Assembly: GCA_009918425.1 (NCBI GenBank)
Contig: RGEC01000059.1
Span: 1-11,442, forward strand
Reading direction: 5' to 3'
Origin: Bacteroidota bacterium
Lineage (GTDB): Bacteria > Bacteroidota > Bacteroidia > NS11-12g > UBA955
Length of the DNA stretch: 11,442 nucleotides
Shown: positions 6,868 to 11,442 of the stretch, one piece after another
Numbering within the stretch: the stretch's first letter is position 1
Layout of the letters: each line of letters begins with the position of its first letter
Program-made: the position numbers and the translations under genes
Notes under the pieces: generated by a model
Told to the model about the DNA's origin: nothing
Seen by the model: only the letters and a program-made list of their open reading frames with translations
The model's database searches: none

Positions 6868-7966
6868 GCAAATGCCCTATTTTTCAGCGCTTTTCAGCGG
6901 ATACAGAACTCCTAAAATTTTAGTATTGACCCTTTTTTACGCCTTTTTTTCACTGGGGCTTCATGCCTCAGGCGATGAACATGCCACCGAAAAGGGTCAC
7001 GAGAATACCCATACCGAAGAAAAAATGGATCCGGGTAAGCTCATCATGGAGCACATTTCAGATTCGCATGACTGGCATCTTTGGGGGCATACTTCCATTC
7101 CATTGCCTGTAATTGTTTATACCCAATCTCAAGGATTATCTGTTTTCTCAAGTGCTCATTTCAACCACGGTCACGATGCTTACAAGGGTTTCAAACTCAA
7201 TGAAAAGAATCAGATAATTTGGGAAAACGAATCGAATACCGATGCTATTTATGATCTTAGTATAACCAAAAATGTCCTGGCTATGTTTCTGGCGGTGATA
7301 ACACTGTTTATCATCATGATATCGGTTGCCCGTACATACAGCAAGCGTCCGGGCCAAGCACCCAAAGGATTTGTGAATATCATTGAGCCATTGATATTGT
7401 TTCTGCGCGACGATGTGGCCAAATCATCCATAGGTCCGAAGTACGAGCGCTACATGCCTTTGATTCTCAGTATTTTCTTTTTCATATTTGTAAACAATAT
7501 CTTCGGACTTATTCCGATTTTCCCCGGCGGAGCCAACGTTACAGGGAATATTGCCATTACCATGGTGTTGGCATTGGTGGTTTTCTTAACGGTTAATTTT
7601 ATCGGAAACAAATATTACTGGAAGCACATTTTCATGCCGGATGTACCCAAGGCTATGTATCTTATCATAGTGCCCATCGAAATACTGGGTGTAATCTTAA
7701 GGCCTTTCGTACTGATGCTTCGTTTGTTTGCCAACATCACTGCAGGCCACATTATTATCCTGGGTTTCTTTAGCCTTATATTTATCTTTGGTGCTATGAG
7801 TCCGGGTCTTGGCTATGCTGTTAGTCCACTATCTGTGGCTTTTACCTTGTTTATGAGCTTGCTAGAATTGCTGGTTGCTTTCCTGCAGGCTTTTGTATTT
7901 ACCTTGCTCACTGCCATTTATATAGGAATGGCTATTGAAGAGCATCATCACGCAGAACACCATTAA
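6851..7966 (+). CDS. atpB: F0F1 ATP synthase subunit a
   Basis: A 371-residue subunit that forms the proton half-channels of F0 beside the c-ring. The essential Arg is R291 in LMLRLFANITAGH, and the C-terminal helix has ELLVAFLQAFVFTLLTAIY with Q346. It starts with a signal-peptide-like segment (KILVLTLFYAFFSLGLHASG) followed by about 100 periplasmic residues rich in His, Asp and Glu before the first of the five canonical helices, a form typical of Bacteroidota and longer than the E. coli protein (271). It ends in an unusual His-rich tail (EEHHHAEHH). The ATG at 6851 overlaps the preceding gene by 17 bases; the ATG at 6872 (MPYFSALF) lies 4 bases after it and is an equally good start. A TTG at 6809 lies well inside the upstream gene and was not used. 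Confidence 0.96.
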   Translation: MDAPNKQMPYFSALFSGYRTPKILVLTLFYAFFSLGLHASGDEHATEKGHENTHTEEKMDPGKLIMEHISDSHDWHLWGHTSIPLPVIVYTQSQGLSVFSSAHFNHGHDAYKGFKLNEKNQIIWENESNTDAIYDLSITKNVLAMFLAVITLFIIMISVARTYSKRPGQAPKGFVNIIEPLILFLRDDVAKSSIGPKYERYMPLILSIFFFIFVNNIFGLIPIFPGGANVTGNIAITMVLALVVFLTVNFIGNKYYWKHIFMPDVPKAMYLIIVPIEILGVILRPFVLMLRLFANITAGHIIILGFFSLIFIFGAMSPGLGYAVSPLSVAFTLFMSLLELLVAFLQAFVFTLLTAIYIGMAIEEHHHAEHH

Positions 7967-7993
7967 TAAAAACAATAATAAAATCACTTCACT

Positions 7994-8266
7994 ATGAGTT
8001 TAATGACCACTCTTCTTCAGGCCACAACCGACGCAAAGGTTGCTGCTGCAAGTTTCAGTAAAATGGGTGCCGCTATCGGCGCCGGATTGGCTGCCATCGG
8101 TGCCGGTATTGGTATCGGACGTATTGGCGGAAGCGCCATGGATGGTATTGCACGTCAGCCCGAAGCATCAGGCGACATCCGTGCAAACATGATTGTAGCC
8201 GCTGCACTTATCGAAGGTGCTGTGTTCTTTGCAATCGTTGTTTGTCTGCTGATTCTGTTCCTCTAA
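7994..8266 (+). CDS. atpE: F0F1 ATP synthase subunit c
   Basis: A 90-residue hairpin of two membrane helices; many copies make the rotating c-ring. Helix one has the tight glycine packing pattern GAGLAAIGAGIGIG (29-42), the polar loop is ARQPE (53-57), and the ion-binding carboxylate is Glu74 in ALIEGAVFF. The Glu is followed by Gly-Ala, not by the Ser/Thr typical of sodium-binding c subunits, and the helix-one Gln of that type is missing, so this is most likely a proton form. The first 15 residues precede the helix. The gene starts 27 bases after atpB in an A/T-rich gap with no Shine-Dalgarno sequence; an ATG at 8003 is an alternative start. A strong hairpin follows the stop. Confidence 0.97.
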   Translation: MSLMTTLLQATTDAKVAAASFSKMGAAIGAGLAAIGAGIGIGRIGGSAMDGIARQPEASGDIRANMIVAAALIEGAVFFAIVVCLLILFL

Positions 8267-8274
8267 TCCTAACA

Positions 8275-8299
8275 GGTTGCCCGCCCTTGGCGGGCAACC
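8275..8299 (+). terminator. Strong hairpin between atpE and atpF
   Basis: A perfect, GC-rich 11-bp stem pairs 8275-8285 (GGTTGCCCGCC) with 8289-8299 (GGCGGGCAACC) around a three-base loop. It starts 8 bases after the atpE stop. The downstream bases (ATTATTTTAAAA) contain only a weak T-run, so complete termination is unlikely and atpF to atpG are presumably still expressed from the operon. Plausible roles are partial termination or protection of the 3' end of an upstream mRNA piece; both would raise atpE product relative to the single-copy subunits downstream. Which of these applies cannot be read from the sequence. Confidence 0.6.
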
Positions 8300-8327
8300 A
8301 TTATTTTAAAAAAGAAACACAAAAAAC

Positions 8328-8837
8328 ATGGAGTTAGTAACCCCTGCCATAGGCCTTGTATTCTGGATGCTGGTAACATTCTCACTGTTGCTTTTCATCC
8401 TCAAAAAATTCGCTTGGAAACCTATCCTCACATCCATGAAGGAGAGGGAAGAAACCATCGAAAAATCACTTCAGGAAGCCGCCAATGCGCGTGCTGAAAT
8501 GCAAAAACTCAATCAGCAGAATGAAAATCTGCTGGCAGAGGCACGTGCTGAAAGAGAAACTATTCTCAAAGAAGCCCGTGAAATCAAGGAAAAAATTGTG
8601 AGTGAGGCGAAAAATGCTGCCGATGAGGAAGCCAAGCGTCTTATTTCACGCGCCAATGACGAAATCAGCCGACAAAAGAATGCTGCGCTGGATGAGCTTA
8701 AAAAAGAAGTGGCTCAGTTCTCATTGCAGATAGCCCAGAAGCTGGTTGAGAAAGAACTGGAAAACAATGATGCGCAGAAAGCCCTCATTGCCGATCAGCT
8801 GACCAAATTGGATAAGCAACAAAAAGCAACTGCATAA
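8328..8837 (+). CDS. atpF: F0F1 ATP synthase subunit b
   Basis: A 169-residue peripheral-stalk subunit. One N-terminal membrane helix (about 5-25, IGLVFWMLVTFSLLLFILKK) is followed by the conserved FAWKPI motif, where the chain leaves the membrane, and a long charged coiled coil (about 38-150) rich in Ala, Glu, Lys and Arg that dimerises and reaches F1, including the heptad-like REEIxEKSLQEAANARAEM region. Its size is usual. It starts 61 bases after atpE, beyond the hairpin, with an A-rich leader and no Shine-Dalgarno sequence, and ends 11 bases before atpH. Only one b gene is seen, so the stalk is presumably a b homodimer. Confidence 0.97.
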   Translation: MELVTPAIGLVFWMLVTFSLLLFILKKFAWKPILTSMKEREETIEKSLQEAANARAEMQKLNQQNENLLAEARAERETILKEAREIKEKIVSEAKNAADEEAKRLISRANDEISRQKNAALDELKKEVAQFSLQIAQKLVEKELENNDAQKALIADQLTKLDKQQKATA

Positions 8838-8848
8838 GCAACAATTTC

Positions 8849-9379
8849 ATGAAAATTGCATCCCGTTACGCTAAATGCCTTTTTGATATAGCCGCTGAAA
8901 AAAAACAGCTTGATGCGGTGGCGTCTGATGCCGGAAACCTATTAAATGCGGTATCTGCTTCACCTGAATTATCTGCTTTTCTGGAGAGTCCTTTGCTCCA
9001 CAAAAGCAAAAAGAAAGAGGTAATGCGTCAGATGTTCAAAGGGTTTAACGAAATTACCCTATCTGTTTTTGATATGATGGCCGATAAAAGCCGTGAGAAT
9101 TTATTGGGTGAAATGGCGCAGTCATTTATCAATATTTACAACAAAGCCAATGGAATTACCCTGGCTGAAGTTACCAGTGCCATTGCGCTGGATAAAGATA
9201 CGCTTTCAGGTATTGAACAGTTCGTTAAAAAACACGCCGGAAGCCAACAAGTAGTGATTACACAAAAGGTAAATTCCGCACTCATTGGCGGATTAACCAT
9301 CCTGTTCGACGGCAGAATGTATGACAGCTCTGTGATCGGACAGATAAACAAAATGAAAAAAGAACTCAACCTAGCTTAA
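8849..9379 (+). CDS. atpH: F0F1 ATP synthase subunit delta
   Basis: A 176-residue protein that joins the peripheral stalk (b) to the top of the alpha3beta3 head. The N-terminal helical domain opens with IASRYAKCLFDIAAEKKQLD and contains FLESPLLHKSKKKEVM (about 45-60). The C-terminal region ends in the family signature IGGLTILFDGRMYDSSVIGQ followed by a basic helix KMKKEL. Length is normal and the frame is intact. It lies 11 bases after atpF and 12 bases before atpA, so translation is probably coupled. There is no obvious ribosome binding site. Confidence 0.96.
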   Translation: MKIASRYAKCLFDIAAEKKQLDAVASDAGNLLNAVSASPELSAFLESPLLHKSKKKEVMRQMFKGFNEITLSVFDMMADKSRENLLGEMAQSFINIYNKANGITLAEVTSAIALDKDTLSGIEQFVKKHAGSQQVVITQKVNSALIGGLTILFDGRMYDSSVIGQINKMKKELNLA

Positions 9380-9391
9380 AATAATATAATA

Positions 9392-10057
9392 ATGTCACAA
9401 ATAAGGCCTGATGAAGTATCCAGCATCCTAAAGGAACAAATTTCCGGTTTCAGCGGTGCTGCCAGTTTAGAAGAAGTAGGTACCGTACTCCAGGTAGGGG
9501 ACGGTATTGCCCGTATTTTCGGACTCTTTGGTGTACAAAGCGGTGAACTCGTTGAATTTGACAACGGAATTCGCGCCGTAGCACTAAACCTGGAAGAAGA
9601 TAACGTGGGTGCCGTATTGATGGGTAGCAGTACCGATATCAAAGAAGGCGATAAAGTAAAACGCACCGGTAAAATTGCCAGTATCAATGTTGGACACGGC
9701 ATGTTGGGTCGTGTTGTAAACACACTCGGGGAACCTATCGATGGCAAAGGCCCCATTTCCGGTGAGGTTTTTGACATGCCTCTGGAGCGCAAAGCTCCGG
9801 GTGTGTTGTTCCGTGAACCCGTTAAAGAACCGCTGCAAACAGGTATCAAAGCGATTGACGCCATGATTCCTATCGGCCGCGGACAGCGCGAATTGATTAT
9901 CGGTGATCGCCAGACCGGCAAAACAACCATTGCACTGGATACCATTATTAATCAAAAGGAGTTTTACGAAAAAGGACAGCCAGTATATTGTATTTATGTT
10001 GCCTGCGGTCAGAAAGAATCTACCGTAAAGCGGATTGCCCGCACTCGTGGTATATGA
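9392..10057 (+). CDS. atpA: F0F1 ATP synthase subunit alpha, N-terminal part (gene interrupted)
   Basis: First part of the non-catalytic alpha subunit of F1. The 221 residues include the N-terminal helix that contacts delta, the beta-barrel (about 26-95, GTVLQVGDGIARIFGLFGVQ), and the nucleotide domain up to Walker A GDRQTGKT (171-178) and CIYVACGQKESTV. After STV the frame reads nine unrelated residues and stops at 10055. The following gene piece resumes the alpha protein at GLPALVVYDD in another frame. From the family, about 47 residues should lie between, but only four bases do, so about 137 bases are missing. As it stands, this half would lack Walker B and the C-terminal domain and could not work. 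Confidence 0.93.
   Translation: MSQIRPDEVSSILKEQISGFSGAASLEEVGTVLQVGDGIARIFGLFGVQSGELVEFDNGIRAVALNLEEDNVGAVLMGSSTDIKEGDKVKRTGKIASINVGHGMLGRVVNTLGEPIDGKGPISGEVFDMPLERKAPGVLFREPVKEPLQTGIKAIDAMIPIGRGQRELIIGDRQTGKTTIALDTIINQKEFYEKGQPVYCIYVACGQKESTVKRIARTRGI
10025..10040 (+). other. Deletion junction within atpA
   Basis: The N-terminal frame is homologous up to the GTA codon at about 10025-10027; the C-terminal frame becomes homologous at the GGA TTG CCC codons from about 10032. The four bases between cannot encode the roughly 47 residues expected (the LEEHGA...IVVxATASD...GEYFRD region of the family). Frame arithmetic requires the missing length to be 2 modulo 3, and 137 fits; this estimate uses remembered E. 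coli spacing. The gene spans 1444 bases against about 1575 for a usual Bacteroidota alpha subunit, which agrees. Confidence 0.82.
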
Positions 10058-10835
10058 TGATCTTTCTAAGCAGGCTGTTGCCTACCGTGAAGTATCACTG
10101 CTGCTGCGTCGCCCACCCGGACGTGAAGCTTACCCCGGTGACGTATTCTACCTGCACAGCCGCCTTCTTGAAAGGGCGTGCAAACTGAATGCGAGCACAG
10201 AAATTACCGAGAAGATGAACGACCTGCCTCCAAGCCTGCAAGGCAAAGTAAAAGGTGGTGGATCTCTCACAGCCCTACCCATTATTGAAACACAGGCCGG
10301 TGACGTTTCTGCGTATATTCCAACCAACGTAATTTCAATTACCGACGGACAGATATTCCTTGAATCCAACTTGTTCAACTCAGGTGTTCGCCCTGCAATC
10401 AACGTAGGTATCTCGGTGAGCCGCGTAGGTGGTAATGCCCAGATTAAATCAATGAAGAAAGTTGCCGGTACACTGAAACTTGACCAGGCTCAGTACCGAG
10501 AACTGGAAGCATTTGCTAAGTTCGGTTCTGATCTTGACGCCGCTACCAAGGCAGTTCTGGATAAAGGATCACGCAACGTGGAGCTGTTGAAACAGCATCA
10601 GTTCAGCCCGGTGAGCGTGGAGAAGCAGGTGGCTATTATCTATCTGGGTACCAGCAACCAGCTGCGTAGCATTCCGGTAAATAAGGTTCGTGCATTTGAA
10701 ACGGCTTATCTTGAATATCTGGAAAACAAACACGCAGATGTTCTCGAGCAACTGAGAGGCGGTAAAATCGATGATGCTATCACCGCTGTTCTCAGCGAAG
10801 CCGGCAAAGAAGTAGCCAAAGGATTCACCGAATAA
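10035..10835 (+). CDS. atpA: F0F1 ATP synthase subunit alpha, C-terminal part (gene interrupted)
   Basis: Second part of the alpha subunit, about 266 residues. It resumes at the Walker B strand PALVVYDDLSKQAVAYR, continues with LLLRRPPGREAYPGDVFYLH, the ITDGQIFLES segment, and SVSRVGG, whose Arg corresponds to the arginine finger that alpha supplies to the beta catalytic site. The all-helical C-terminal domain follows and ends in AVLSEAGKEVAKGFTE. The TTG at 10035 is not a credible start; it is an internal Leu codon of the original gene (family GxxAL). This part ends 17 bases before atpG. Apart from the missing central piece, the residues show no sign of decay such as extra stops. Confidence 0.93.
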   Translation: MPALVVYDDLSKQAVAYREVSLLLRRPPGREAYPGDVFYLHSRLLERACKLNASTEITEKMNDLPPSLQGKVKGGGSLTALPIIETQAGDVSAYIPTNVISITDGQIFLESNLFNSGVRPAINVGISVSRVGGNAQIKSMKKVAGTLKLDQAQYRELEAFAKFGSDLDAATKAVLDKGSRNVELLKQHQFSPVSVEKQVAIIYLGTSNQLRSIPVNKVRAFETAYLEYLENKHADVLEQLRGGKIDDAITAVLSEAGKEVAKGFTE

Positions 10836-10852
10836 ACCGCTGATTAACACTC

Positions 10853-11442
10853 ATGCCGAGTCAAAAAGAAATACGCAGCCGGATTTCATCCACCATCAGC
10901 ACACAGCAAATCACCAAAGCGATGAAACTGGTGAGCGCTACCAAGCTGAGAAAGGCCAGCGATGCCATTGTGCGCATGCGTCCCTACGCGGAAAAACTGA
11001 AAGGCATTATGGCCAACCTGCAGGATAGCATTGATGATCCTCAATTGGCTGTTTATTTTCAGGCACGTGAGGTGAAGAAAGTACTCATTGTGGTTATTAC
11101 CAGCGACCGTGGTCTTTGCGGAGCATTCAATTCCAACGTAATTAAACGTACCCGTCTTATGCTTATGGAAAAGTATGCAGAACAGACCAAAGCGGGTAAT
11201 GTTACCTTGTTGTGTATTGGTAAAAAAGGAGGCGAATTCCTGCGCCGTTTGAAATATAATGTGGATTCAAGCCACATGAATGCCCTTACTGTACTGGATG
11301 CAGACAAAGCCTTTGAAATAGGGGAGCACATTTTGCAAAGTTTCCGTGATGGTTCATACGATCAGGTTGAGTTGGTTTTCAATCAGTTTAAGAATGCTGC
11401 TACCCAGATTCTTACCAATGAAGTGATTCTGCCGGTAATGCC
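10853..11442 (+). CDS. atpG: F0F1 ATP synthase subunit gamma, partial
   Basis: The first 196 codons of the central rotor shaft subunit run off the right edge without a stop. The N-terminal helix that threads the alpha3beta3 head is clear: KEIRSRISSTISTQQITKAM followed by KLVSATKLRKA. Next is the Rossmann-like core with the signature ITSDRGLCGAFNSNVIKR (about 83-100). The remaining C-terminal helix, which normally closes the protein at about 290 residues, is beyond the window. The ATG at 10853 is the first codon of the family's usual start (MPSQKEIRSRI) and lies 17 bases after atpA. Translation appears intact through the visible part. Confidence 0.96.
   Translation, partial: MPSQKEIRSRISSTISTQQITKAMKLVSATKLRKASDAIVRMRPYAEKLKGIMANLQDSIDDPQLAVYFQAREVKKVLIVVITSDRGLCGAFNSNVIKRTRLMLMEKYAEQTKAGNVTLLCIGKKGGEFLRRLKYNVDSSHMNALTVLDADKAFEIGEHILQSFRDGSYDQVELVFNQFKNAATQILTNEVILPVM

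Noticed and set aside
7994..8266. Sodium-translocating type of c subunit
   Set aside because: The Glu74 site is followed by Gly-Ala instead of Ser or Thr, and the helix-one Gln is absent.
8275..8299. Full transcription terminator ending the operon after atpE
   Set aside because: No proper T-tract follows the stem, and atpF to atpG continue directly in the same direction without a recognisable new promoter.
9376..9945. 189-codon open frame on the minus strand opposite atpA
   Set aside because: It lies wholly antisense to a strongly conserved atpA region and is rich in Ser, Pro and Thr as expected from a shadow frame; no domain is recognisable.
1..11442. Novel defence, mobile or CRISPR system
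   Set aside because: Every sizeable coding region belongs to a recognised family or a known operon position; no direct-repeat array, transposase, integrase, inverted terminal repeats, tRNA or rRNA was seen.

Overview
The window looks like a housekeeping stretch of a Bacteroidota chromosome. Four things point there: (1) a SprE/PorW-type TPR lipoprotein, a family confined to Bacteroidota with type IX secretion; (2) an F-type ATP synthase operon whose a subunit carries a signal peptide and a long His-rich periplasmic insert; (3) A/T-rich start regions with almost no Shine-Dalgarno sequences; (4) a textbook Bacteroidota promoter (TTG, 20 bases, TAnnTTTG) in front of the L31 gene.

The left half (about 1-5383) is read on the minus strand. 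From right to left it holds sprE/porW, a class A penicillin-binding protein of the PBP1A type that is split by a frameshift, the type B ribosomal protein L31 gene with its own promoter and a strong terminator, and the first 54 codons of a GlmU-like nucleotidyltransferase family protein. The right half (5444-11442) is read on the plus strand. It holds a short membrane-anchored coiled-coil protein resembling only the N-terminus of a Bacteroidota M23 peptidase family, a bactofilin, AtpZ, a four-helix AtpI-like protein, then atpB, atpE, atpF, atpH, atpA and the start of atpG. The subunits beta and epsilon (atpD, atpC) are not in this window; in many Bacteroidota they lie elsewhere.

The genes fall into two themes. 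One is the envelope: peptidoglycan synthesis, type IX secretion or gliding, a bactofilin scaffold and a vestigial M23-like anchor, gathered around a divergent intergenic region near 5384-5443. The other is energy: F0 assembly factors, F0 and F1. The bactofilin gene overlaps atpZ by 32 bases, so the two themes are physically and probably translationally linked.

I did not find a convincing novel system. The most notable facts are breaks in two normally important genes: a small frameshift in the PBP between its transglycosylase and transpeptidase domains, and an apparent out-of-frame loss of roughly 137 bases inside atpA between Walker A and Walker B. Two such lesions within 8.5 kb suggest sequence or assembly errors first, real gene decay second. 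Also worth a look are the loss of the peptidase domain in the M23-like protein and a perfect 11-bp hairpin between atpE and atpF.
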